Positions 24,624 through 35,347 of a stretch of 64,000 nt of DNA are shown in pieces. The notes beneath the pieces were generated by a model. It made no database searches. It saw only the letters and a program-made list of their open reading frames with translations, and was not told where the DNA came from. Position numbers and translations under genes: made by a program. Origin of the DNA: Cyanoderma ruficeps. Lineage: Eukaryota > Chordata > Aves > Passeriformes > Timaliidae. Numbering within the stretch: the first letter of the stretch is position 1; every line of letters starts with the position of its first letter. Where the stretch lies: contig VZDJ01000216.1 of assembly GCA_008694505.1 (NCBI GenBank), positions 4,720,664 through 4,784,663 on the forward strand. Direction: 5' to 3'.

Positions 24624-25129
24624 GAAAGTTATCTGCTGTGAACTGTCAAACACAATTCTCAGGGCACAGTGAAGCTGCCCCCTCGTCCTGCTCCAGCCAG
24701 CTCACAGCCAAATCCCCATTATTTTTACAAGCATCCTCCACCTGCTCCTGGGCCTGACTCTGTCACTGCCAAGGCTCTGCTGTGGCAGTCTGCCACTGCT
24801 GAGCAGCTCTCCCTGGCTGGAGATGTCGCCTTTTGCTGTTTGGCACCGTGCAGGGGAGCAGGGATCTCCCAGGGGTGATCCCCTGGGGAAGTCAACATCT
24901 GTCACGTGGAGCTTCTCACACTGGAAAACCTGCAGCAATTCTCTGTGGAGGGGAGAACAGGGGCAAAAAGGTGATTTATCTCAGGTGGAGGTGCCTGTTC
25001 TGCTGTCCTCCTGTCCCCCTGTCCCTGCCCTTGCTCTGCTGATGCTCCCAGAGCTGGTGGCTCCGTGGGGCTTTGTCTCTATGCAAGGGCTGACACGTCC
25101 CAGCGAGCTGCCACACAAACACAAACATC

Positions 25130-25650
25130 AAAGGGCTGGCATGTGTGTGTTTCTCTGAGGCAGCTTTCTAGGTTTTACTGGGCTGTAAAACACAGCGACG
25201 AGGATATAAAAACAAAGCTGTGATGGACTTAGCAGAGAGCCAAAGCGAGGGAGGGGAGGAATGATGGAAATGAGAAAAAGGGTTATGAGAGAGGAATGAT
25301 GTATCAGCCCCGTGTCAGGAGGAACAGATTTTGGAATAACTGTGAAGAGCATAAAACTGGTTTAGTCATTAAGGGAGGGGGGAAAAACACAGAAAAAGAA
25401 AGAGAAAGGAAAAGGAGAGAGAAAAAAAAAAAGCCGAATAAAAATGAGTAAAGGAGGGAACTTCAAAGCATAAATTTCTTGACTGCATGACACTGATGTT
25501 TTGAACAGTTGTTCTGTGTGAGATAGCAGCAGCGATTTTAATGAACTTTAAAGAGCAGCATAAATAGGAGCAAACAAAGAAAGACAATCGCATTAGCTCA
25601 GAGCGAGGCACCGAGCTAATTGACTGAACAGGATTTAAATGGCAGGTTAT
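25130..25650. promoter_or_regulatory. Possible conserved regulatory block
   Basis: This is AT-rich unique sequence with preserved CpGs, an ACAAAG SOX-like motif (25574-25579) and a perfect 8 bp inverted repeat, ATTAGCTC (25592-25599) and GAGCTAAT (25613-25620), with a 13 bp spacer. Conservation is not testable here, so the call is inference. Confidence 0.2.
25371..25433 (+). repeat. 63 nt polypurine tract
   Basis: All bases are A or G except C at 25388 and 25390. It is mostly GAAAGAGAAAGG-type sequence and ends in a run of A. Confidence 0.9.
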
Positions 25651-27977
25651 TATTTTTTTTTATTTATGTGTATAAACCTATTTTTCTATTTGGGCTTAAG
25701 AAAATGGAATAAAATAAACCCGAGCATCTCAATTTGGGTTTTCATGGGAATCAAATGCTTGCTTGATTTCCGTGAAGAACGTGAGCTGACAAGCCAAAGG
25801 GCAGAGAAATGGTGTAGCAGAGAAAGCAGGAGCCTTTTGCTGGCCTGCAAGGGGGCTGGGTGTGTAGAAGAATTCATTTTAGTTTGATGCACAGACTCTC
25901 TCTGATGTTTCAAATGGATTTCACAGTGCGGCTGCATGGGGACTCAGAGGATCAGAACCATCAGAAATGGGGTGAAAACAGGTCACCTTGTTCCCGGAGT
26001 GGGTCACCTCATTCTCATCCTGGCCTGGAGATTTTCTTAGGCTTTGGATTTTCAGCTTAGAGCGTTTGTACTCGAGCTGCTCCTGGTTTTCACGTGAGCT
26101 GTGGGCTCCCTGTCCCCACTGCTGTGGGCAGCAAATGTGCAGAAGCAGCTGCTGAGGGAGGTGAAGCTGCTCCACGTATGGCAACCACTCCTGGGCTTGG
26201 ATAGTGTGGGGTATCGCTGATGGCTGCCTTCTTGGGCTTACAGACTCAATTAAAAGTCTTTTTATTGATAAACCATACCTCACTAATGCTCTACTGGTGG
26301 TTAAAGAACGATTAGAGTGTTTTCCCCCCAAATCTGGTAGGGGCGAGCAAAGAATTCAGCAAAGAAAACTCTCTGTGAAATAAATTAGAAAGTCAGTTAA
26401 TGTCTGAAAGATGGAAAACTATCAACAGATCCACTTGTGGCTCTGACATTTCTGGTCAAACCTCTCTCACCTGTTGTACATTTGGTGGACTCAGAATCAC
26501 TGCTGTGGAGACAGGAAAAGAGAGCCAGCCCTGAATATTTGCAGTGTCAGAGGCATGCTGGGCTGTAGAGTAAGTGGTTGTCTTGTTAGACAAATTTGTG
26601 GTCCTTCAAGAACTGCTAAGGAAATTAATTAAAAATTACACTCTCTAATTGGGTACATGACTGGAAAGCCAATGTCCTGTGTACTTGAGGTGTAGAGTAG
26701 TACAAATTCAGATTGCAATCTCTGCTTTTTAATTCCCATCCTGACTTGCCCTGCAAAGACTTCCAAGTTTGGACCCACTTCAGGCATTAATGAGCTCATC
26801 AGCTCCTCTCAAGGCCCATCATCCCTCTGCTCCTGGTGGAACAGGTTTCTTTTGCCCTGGGAAAGAAATTGCCACCCCACAGCCCCTGCTCTCACTGTCA
26901 CTTTTTGAAGTGCCTTTTTGTGTGCCATTTCTCCTTGGAAGAGGCTGTGAAGTGATTTCTGTGCTGGCCACCCATGATCCTTGAATATTTTGCCAAAGTC
27001 CAGGAGCTGAAGGGGGAAATCATGTCCCTGATTTGTTAACCACAGTTCTGGGTTTGGATCAGAACAGTAGAGCCTGGAGAAAGCCCAGCCCTTCTCCATC
27101 AGCTTTTCCAACTGTCATCCCCCATCATCATTTTCCTTCTTTGATTAAAGAGCAACGTGGATTCAGAAACCCCCAACAAAAGGCAGCCTTTGGTGGAAAT
27201 ATCATTAATCTGGACCTGGCTCCATATTTGTTTTAAATTAAAATTCTGGAGGAGCCCATGTGCTTTTCATATTCATTCTTCCTCACCATAAAAGGGACTG
27301 GCCCAAGATGGACATTTCTGAGCTGCTCAGATGGCGAGGTATTAGAGTAATTACAATTATCAGCACTGAGATTAAGGGATTTGGGTTGAGAAAAGAGGGA
27401 ATTGAGGAATGAAGAAGCAGAAGGAAGGCAGAGGAAGAAAGGAAAAATGCTTCAGTGCCTTGCAACCTAAAACCAGCTTCTTTCCAGGACATCAGCTCCT
27501 CCTGTCTGCTTTATTTTTAGTGACCACAGTCTCAGATACCATGAGAAGTCCTTGTGGACAGAAAGAAGGCCCCCCTGTTCTGCCAGCTTTAGAATCCAGC
27601 CTGACTCTAACCCTTGCTCGAGGTTTGCCAAACGTTCAGGGAATAGAAAAGGCTCTTGCAGTGCTGTTTGTGGAAGGTTTAATAGGTCAGTCTGTTCTTT
27701 TTGGCTTTGCTGAGCCGCGTTCCTGAGCCAGACGTTGCGACTTGGCTGGTGCCAAACTGCTGATACAGTCAGTGGGGCTGACTGATGGGAAGGGCCTCGC
27801 CTTGCCTGGCCTTGAGGCTGCTGATCTCCCTCCGAGGGGTTCAGGTGGGACATAGATACAGAAATCCCTTCAGGACAGGGAGATCAGAGCTCCCATTCAG
27901 GGATATCAGAGCTCCTGGTCCTGGCTGTGCTGTGCTGTGCTTGGTGCTGAGCCTGGGAGCTCCAAACTTCATGTCCT

Positions 27978-28413
27978 TGATGCCTGGAGAGGCTGCCTAG
28001 GACAGAGGCTGGGCAGACCTAAAGGAATAAAGTAGGGATTTATTAAAAGGCCTTTAAGGATACACCTTGGGCAGGACAAGAGCCTGGCCAGGGCTCCACA
28101 CAAGATGGATGGTGGGTCATGAGTTTTCACACTTTTATAAGTTTTGGTCCATTTCCATATTGGGGTTAATTGTCCAGTTAAACCTCCAGGCTATGCAGTC
28201 CCATCCTCCCACATTGCTCTCCTCAGTTCACTGTTGTTTGCACTTGCTGGGCCTGAAGCTGCAACGGTGTCCTTGGTTCTCAGGCTGGAAAAGGAATTGT
28301 TTTGTCTGACTGAGCTGTGAGGAGAACTTGCTCACACTTTATATGAAGCTCAGAGTTCCATACTAATGCAGTACAGAATCTGGAAAATATGGAAGCTGAG
28401 ACTTAAGGCATCA
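27978..28413 (-). mobile_element. Solo LTR, family 'A', copy 1
   Basis: A 436 bp unit starts TGATGCCTGG and ends TTAAGGCATCA, bounded by a perfect 4 bp target duplication TCCT (27974-27977 and 28414-28417). On the minus strand it has a TATA box TTATAAAA (28133-28140) and AATAAA (28039-28044), so the retroviral sense strand is minus. A 4 bp duplication fits integrases of the gammaretrovirus-like class, but the class is inference. No internal retroviral sequence is adjacent. Confidence 0.88.
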
Positions 28414-30057
28414 TCCTCATTCAATGGAAATCCTGTCCTTGGTTTTCTCATGAGCATGGGCAAGGAGGGTTCGTTTGATGCAGGTTTCATAAGGATCTTT
28501 CCTCCATGTGTGGATCTTGGTGCCCTTCAGAGCAGGACGGGCTCACAAAGACCTCAGTGTTAGCAGGATATGGAGATTTTTTTTTATGCTCTACTGAGGG
28601 ACAGTGAATTGAGACAGAATGACTCCTAACAGGAGAGCCATCATCCTCAGCCCCCAGGCTGGTGTGGGCTGCAGTGGTCACTGGAGTTGGGAACAGCCCA
28701 GCCCCACCCTGTGCTCTGGGCTGAACGTGCCCCAGAGTTGAGGTTTCTGCAAGTGCAGGTTTTTCTGAGGTCACGCAAACCCTGACTTTACAAAAGCTTG
28801 TAGATCGCTCATATTTTTTGAAGGACGTCCCCAATAAAAGGCTTGGTCCAAATTGGAACAGGCAGGGAAGAATTTTTAGGAAAATTTTGCTTGAACTGTT
28901 TAACTGAGCTAAAAGTTATTTTTGTATCCTCATCCAAGAAAGAGGCAAGCCATTTTAGATATAAATTAAAGAGAAAATATTGCTGAAGGCAGATTGTTCA
29001 CCTGTAAAATCTCATCTCAAATCATTAAAGTTTGGCAAAGCTGTGTAAACAACTGAGGCTAAGAAACATTCAGCAGCTTTAAAACTTGATACTGTACTGC
29101 AGATATTCACAGGCAATTACATCACGTCAAAATAAAAAGTTTTAACTAATATTAAAAAATTTATGATTAGAACAGGCCAGAATTGAAGTTAGTGCCTCGT
29201 GTAAATGTAGATGTGATTGCCTTTCATTATGGTGATCCACTATTTTTTTTTTTTCCCAAAAACTCTATCAGAATCTTGTCAAGCATTAAGTGGTAAGAGG
29301 GGAATAGCCAGAATAAAGGATGTGCTATTGGATGTTTATGCTGCCCCTGAGAAACACTCCACAGTTCACTGTCAGTAGTATCTTGGGACTCTTTCTCAGG
29401 AATGTAATAAGTCAGATATATGCTAAAATTCAGAATGTATTTGTTTTGGACCTCTGAGATCTGGAGCTCTGTGATTCACTGCAAAAGCAAAGCTCTCCCA
29501 AAACTGACCTGAAAAATCTTACTGTGCATTTTGGTGAAATCCTGGAAGTTCAGAATAGCAGAGGTGAGGGGCAGCTTTCATCTGCTAAACCATCTGTGAT
29601 TTTTTTTTTTTTAAATCCAAACTATGTAATTAATATTGGACCTAATGAATTTTGAAAACCTTGGTCGTTTCTTGCTCTTTTTTGCAGTCATTGCAATCCT
29701 TTCACCCCACAAAAAACGTGGACCAAACCAAACCGATACTATTATACTCTGACACCAAGAACACAGTAATGAAGTGAGCAGAAGTCAGATTCTCTCCAGT
29801 GAACTACTGAGAGGCAAATTTTAAACGGTGTTACAAATAATACCTCATAATTACGATGGAAATGATGAGCACCCATAATCATCCCTCACAGCTATGTTTG
29901 CTAGTAAGAAGGCAAAGCAGATGAGTATTGTGATGCCTTTTATATCATTTCTAGTGTAGTCTCCTGTTTTCAGAGCAGCTGCAGCTGCAGCAAACAACCT
30001 TCACTGCCTCCAATATAAACAGACCGAGATGCACTGGCCTTTGACCCTGATTTGCTT
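28414..30057. other. Unique non-coding DNA
   Basis: No gene or transposon is recognised. There are AT-rich parts at about 28880-29280 and poly-T runs at 29243-29254 and 29600-29612. Confidence 0.5.
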
Positions 30058-30113
30058 TACTAGATTATCTTTAAGATCCCTTCCAACCCAAATATTCCAT
30101 GATTCTGTAGCGG
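30058..30113 (+). mobile_element. CR1 tail fragment
   Basis: Ends in GATCCCTTCCAACCCAAATA and TTCCATGATTCTG, the terminal CR1 sequence. The preceding 'attatctttaa' fits the block just upstream of the tail. Only about 55 bp can be assigned. Confidence 0.75.
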
Positions 30114-30195
30114 TGGCATCGGCAAGGATGGGTTTGTTGCCATCTTTTGGATGCTGCTGTATCTTTTCCTCTCTCAGCTCACAAAGATAAGGTAA

Positions 30196-30403
30196 TGATG
30201 CCTTAAGTTTTAGCTTTCATATTTTCCAGATTCTGTACTGCATTGATATGTAACTCTGAACTTTATATAAAGTGTTAGCAAGTTCTCCTCACAGTTTAGT
30301 TAGACAAAACAATCCTTTTCCAGCCCAAAACCCAAGGAAAACGGTTGCAGCTTCAGGCCCAAAAAGTGCAAAACACAGTGATTTGAGGAGAGCAATGTGG
30401 GAG
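30196..30403 (+). mobile_element. LTR family 'A', copy 2, left part
   Basis: Starts TGATGCCTTAAGTTTTAGC and matches the reverse complement of copy 1 from its U3 end for about 208 bp, stopping at CAATGTGGGAG. It resumes at 30846, after an inserted LTR in the opposite orientation. Together the two parts total about 424 bp, close to the 436 bp of copy 1. Confidence 0.85.
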
Positions 30404-30841
30404 AGAAGGCTGAGCTGGAACAGAGACTGGACAGAGATAAGAGAATAAAGCAGATATTTATTAAAAGGCCTTTAAGGACACACCTTGGGCAGGACAAGAG
30501 CCTGGCCAGGGCTACACTCAAGGTGGACCCAAAATGGGCACAAAATGGACAAATGGTCATGAGGTCTCACACTTTTGTAAGTTTTGGTCCATTTGCATAT
30601 TGGGGTTTAATTGTCCAATTACATCTCCATGTTGTGAGGTCCCATCCTTCTTGTTCCTCCCCTCAGCCCACCCTTGTTTGTGCTTTTGGGCCTGAAAGTT
30701 GTCCTTGGTGTGCAGCAGGAAAAGGATTTGTTTTGTGTCCCTGCTGTGTGCAGAGCTGAGTGACACTGACTGTGAGCTCAGAACTGCCCCCCTGGGCAGC
30801 ACAGAACCTGAAATACAGGAAAGATAAAACTTAAGGCATCA
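30404..30841 (-). mobile_element. LTR family 'A', copy 3, inserted in copy 2
   Basis: On the minus strand this begins with the U3 end TGATGCCTTAAG and runs to the U5 side. The last ~13 bp, including the terminal inverted repeat, are missing at the 30404 side. The polyadenylation signal is intact (plus strand TTTATT near 30455). The TATA box of copies 1 and 4 is changed here to TTACAAAA (30573-30580). An octamer ATTTGCAT lies at 30591-30598. It is much closer to copy 4 (34891-35347) than to copies 1 and 2. Confidence 0.85.
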
Positions 30842-30845
30842 TCAG

Positions 30846-31061
30846 GATGGGACTCCATAATCTGAAGCTGTAATTGGACAATTAACCCCAATATGGAAAT
30901 GAACCAAAACGTACAAAAGTGTGATAACTCCTGACCCACTGTCCATCTTGGGTGTAGCCCTGGCCAGGCTCTTGTCCTGCCCAAGGTGTATCCCTTACAG
31001 GCCTTTTCATAAATCCCTTCTTTATTCCTTTAACTCTGTCCAGCCTCTGTCCCAGGCACCA
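30846..31061 (+). mobile_element. LTR family 'A', copy 2, right part
   Basis: Resumes with GATGGGACT, the sequence that follows CAATGTGGGAG in copy 1. It carries a degraded TATA region (CGTACAAAAG), the GCCCTGGCCAGGCTCTTGTC block and a polyadenylation region ATAAAT near 31008, and ends about CCAGGCACCA. Roughly 13 bp near the right end are lost. The expected left flank GTAA (30192-30195) is not clearly repeated on the right. Confidence 0.8.
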
Positions 31062-33433
31062 GTTTGTTGAAGCTGGAAACCTCCCAGCCATATTCCTGCT
31101 CTGGCGTGAGCTCTGCCTTGAATCCTCGCGGTGCTTTTAGTGCCATTCCTGGAACTGTGGTGCCTGAGGAAAAGCCCTGGAGAGTTGCACAGCATTAGCA
31201 TGCTGACAGGGAGGTAATGCATGGAAAGCATTTGACCTCCTTCTGGCTCCTGTGGCTGGGAGGACTCTGATCTCATTTGCAGCACCACAAATCCAGAGTA
31301 GCTACAGTAATCACATTAAACTTAGTGGAGTTACTCTGAGTTTATGGTTCTGCATCTGGTACATGGGAGATGTCACCAGCAGCCTTTCCGTGAGGTAAAG
31401 GAAGGGACTAATGAAGGCAACTTGCAAATGAAAGGATGAAAACTGTTCCCAACAACAGGACTTTTGCAGGGATTTCAAATTTATTGGGAGTTGCCGCAGG
31501 CTCAGCTTTATTTAAAACCAGCTCACACCTTTGTTGCTGGAAATATGGAATTAGGGATCTACAGGCAATGAGTTTTTGAAATATTTCAAAGGCTACCTGG
31601 GACCTGCCTGGAAGAAATGGTTCCTCAGGGCAGTTTAGAAGAAGCTGAAGTATGGGGAAGCCTGAGTTTCTACTTTCTCTTTTTCCCCTTTTTATCTAGG
31701 AAGGGAAGATGGGGAAGACTCAAAAACTCCCCCAAAATAAAAGAGAAAAGAAGAGGAGAATGAAAACTAAAGCAATTTTTTAAAATTAGTTGGAGGAATT
31801 AAATAGTAACAATTGCCACATTTTAAAAATTTTCTCTCTGCATGTGTAAAACACCAGTGAAAGATCCACCACGCATTTCAGCTGAGAGTCAGCCCCAACC
31901 TCCAAACCCAAAATTACCAACCAGCCTTAATATTGGGGAATCATTTTGTTTTCCAAAATACATAGGAAATTCAAAATATCTGGAAACTAAAGACTGTCTT
32001 CAGCTTTTCCAGCCCGAGTCCCAAGAATCCCAGAGAACCTGTGCTTTCCTGTCAGTTGGTGCAGTGAGAAACCTGAATGATGTGGTTGAGGAGCCTGGCC
32101 CAGGTATTGGATGCCCCTCAGAGATGGGAAAAGAAACTTCCTTTTAATTTGGGGTGGGGAAGAGTGCTGGGAAAGGAAATGTAGAGGGTAAAGTTGGCAT
32201 TACCTGCTGAGGACTGGAAGGATCTTTTCTCCTCCATCAAGGCCAGACTCTCCTGCCCACATGCAGACACCGCCAGGAGAATGAAGGGCTGTGGATAGAG
32301 ACCAGCCCTCCATGTGGCTCCTCTCCTCATCAGTTACCTGTCTGGAGCAAAAAGAAAGCCCTGAAAGTGGCTATTTTCCTCTGTTTCACATTTCCTTTTT
32401 CTTTCCAAGCTGTGTCTGTGGTCAGGCACGCTGTGAGTTGATTTTCCCCTCCACACCTCACGGCACGAGGTTTGGTTTTGGAGCAGGCAGGGTCCTCACT
32501 GCCCCCTGCATGCTGCTTGTGCCTCATTCCAGAGGTGCTTAAAGCCTCTCATTTGTCGTGATCAGACTCAATTTGGGCAAAAACGCCACGGATTACATCT
32601 TCTTTACAGGACTTGGTTGTCAAATAGCTTTAAATCACAAACCAATTTGTCACTTCACTTCTGATTCTTGGAAAATCCCCCCTGAGCTTCAGAACTCGCC
32701 GAGTCTGGGGAATGCACACTGGGATTTTCACACACCTGCTATTACTTTCTACCCAGAAGGAAACCCAGAGCTGGTGAAAATCTGAGCCTATTAGGAATTT
32801 CTGGAGCTCTTTCTGCATTTCCTTGCTGATCCCAGGCAAGGAGCATCCGGCTGAAACTGATGCAGGTGTTCGGGGAGGGGAAGGGGCGTGACTGAAAACA
32901 TTTCCAAAGTGCAAAGGCAGGAGCAGGTCATGCCAAGCAGCAGGATTCCTGCATCCCATGGGATGTCTGGCTGTGTGCTGATGGAGCACAGCTCAGCGTG
33001 AGCAGCAGTGGGAGAAGGAGGCAAACATTAGCTTGCAATAATCAAGTGTGTGACAATGAGTGGGCGTTTGCTGTACGAGCCCTGTTTGCCTGAATTTCCT
33101 CTTGAGGGGAATTTGACAAGCCTGGAAGATGGTGCTACACACGGGAGCTGCTGTTTGCCTCCTGTGCAGCCGTTTGCAGCAGCTGCCAAAGACCCCACGA
33201 GCTCTGGGCAGGGGAAATCTCTTCCATGGGCTGGTTTGTCAGATCTTGCAGCACAGAACATGTCAGAGACTGGGAATTGCTCTTCTACAAGAGGGTTTGG
33301 TGGCTCCTGTGCTCAGTGGGCTTTTAATGGGACTCTCAGAAATGAGGTGTCTGGGCTGAGCAGTCCTTCGTGGGCTTTTTACCAGGTTGATGTAATACCC
33401 TTGCCCCAATTCATTGGTACGGTCACGTTTCTC
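31062..33433. other. Unique non-coding DNA
   Basis: No gene or transposon is recognised. Frames up to 130 codons (33050-33442, plus) show no known domain. Confidence 0.5.
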
Positions 33434-33718
33434 ACAAAATAAAATGAAATTAAATGAAATAATGAAATAAAATGGAATGAAATAATGAAATAAAATAGAA
33501 TGAAATAATGAAATAAAATGAAATAAAATTAAAATAAGAAATTAAAATTAAATAAAAAACCTAAAATGAAATATTAAAATTAAAATAAGAAGTTAAAATT
33601 AAATAAAAATTAAAATTTAAAATGAAATATTAAAATAAAATAGAAATAAAAATAAGACAAAATAAAGAATAAAATAACAATAGAATAAAATTATAATACA
33701 ATAAAATAATAAAATAAA
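33434..33718. repeat. AT-rich (AAAAT)n/(AAATG)n-type tract, almost C-free
   Basis: About 285 bp of imperfect AAATAAAATG / AATGAAATAA / TTAAAATTAAAT units. The plus strand is mostly A, with T, some G and only about five C. It probably grew from a (TAAAA)n microsatellite. Confidence 0.9.
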
Positions 33719-34890
33719 CCAAAACAGAGTAAATGGGAATTTACCAGCAGCCTTTCAATGGTGAGGCTGAGGCAGGGGATCTGGAGCAGCCCTCCAAACC
33801 CCTTAGTGTGCTCTTCAGTGAGGAGAGAGGATTCTTCAACAGAAAATAGTGTTTGTTTTTCCCTTTGCTCCATGATTGCTGACCTGACCTCCTTAACATT
33901 TACCTGGTGGTGATTAACAGGAAACAACTGCACTGCTCAGACCAGAAACAGTCCAGGCTGTATTTAAGCACCTCTAATTCTGAAAACTGAATTTACCACA
34001 AGATGCTTTAATGCAAAGTGTATTAGGAACAAACCAGCCCGAGCTCTTGCTCCATCTCTGCCAGGAGGTCCCGTAGAGTTGATTTAAGGACACGGTTCCA
34101 GCAGTTACCTCAAGGACACTGTGAGCTCTGTGTCTGGCCCCCGTCCAAAATCACAGGCAGCACTGAAGGTGTGGATGACAGTGACCATGGGAATTATCTT
34201 TCCTTTCCTGTGGAACCTGTGGCTTAGCTGGGGTGGGACAAAGCTCCGCAGCCCCTCAAGGGGTGCTCAGGCGTTGTTAGGAGGGGCTCCCATGCTGACT
34301 GTCAGCAGCCTGAAGAGGCTGAGCTTCAGCTGATACCCAATTAGCTGATTATCCCAAAGGGAATTGAAAATGAAGGTTATCTTTCAACTTGTGATGAGCT
34401 TCCAAATAAATATTCAACATGCATTTAATAAGACAGTTTTATGCATTATTTAAGTATCAATTGATGGGTAGAAGACGAAAGACTATGCTGCTGATGCTGA
34501 GGCTTGAAAGGCAAGAGGAGAAATCTGGTGAATGAGGTCTTAAAGGAGATTTGCATCTCTCATTTTATTGGAATATTATTTACACAGTAATCATGAAAAG
34601 AGTTTCAGTAATAATTCATTTCTGCATTTTGGTTGGATGGGATTTTTTTTTGTTTTTAAAACACTCATAGCAAGGGCAGGAGATTAGAGAACAGGGGATG
34701 TCAAAAGTGCTCCAGCCTCCACCTCAGGGCAAGATCAGCTCTCCTGGGCCCAGGGTGGAACTTGTCCCTTGGAGTTTTGTGCCTGGATCAGAGAGAAGGA
34801 CTGGGTCATGTCCTGGTTTATATCTGTGGTTAAATCTTTTCCCTTGAGCTCAGAGTGTTCAATTCTCCTCTTGCTCCTGGTGTATTTCAG
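33719..34890. other. Unique non-coding DNA
   Basis: No gene or transposon is recognised. The part at 34330-34640 is AT-rich and includes a GATTTGCATC octamer in a short palindromic context (34547-34556), so it may be regulatory. Confidence 0.5.
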
Positions 34891-35347
34891 TGATGCCTTG
34901 GGAAAGCTGACCTGGAACAGAGACTGGGCAGAGATAAGAGAATAAAATAGGTATTTACTGAAAGGCCTTTAGGACACACCTTGGGCAGGACAAGAGCCTG
35001 GCCAGGGCTACACCCAAGGTGGACCCAAAATGGTCACAAAATGGATAAACGGTCACCAGGTCTCACACTTTTATAAGTTTTGGTCCATTTGCATATTGGG
35101 GTTTAATTGTCCAGTTACAGTTTCAGGTGATGAAGTCCCATCCTTCTTGTTCTTCCCTTCAGTCCACCCTTGTTTGTGCTTTTGGACCTGAAAACTTGTC
35201 CCAGTTGTCCTTGGTGTGCAGCAGGAAAAGGATTTGTTTTGTGTCCCTGCTGTGTGCAGGGCTGAGTGACACTGACTGTGAGCTCAGAACTGCCCCCCTG
35301 GGCAGCACAGAACCTGAAATACATGAAAGATAAAACTTAAGGCATCA
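34891..35347 (-). mobile_element. Solo LTR, family 'A', copy 4
   Basis: A 457 bp unit starts TGATGCCTTGGG and ends CTTAAGGCATCA, with inverted ends TGATGCCTT/AAGGCATCA and a perfect 4 bp target duplication TCAG (34887-34890 and 35348-35351). The minus strand has a TATA box TTATAAAA (35069-35076). The plus strand has an octamer ATTTGCAT (35087-35094). The polyadenylation signal reads AGTAAA at the site where copy 1 has AATAAA. It is closely similar to copy 3. Confidence 0.9.

Larger units (their letters stand above)
24624..27977. other. Unique non-coding DNA
   Basis: No transposon or gene is recognised. It includes the polypurine tract and candidate regulatory block listed below, and a short (GTGCT)n run at 27925-27942. 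Confidence 0.5.
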
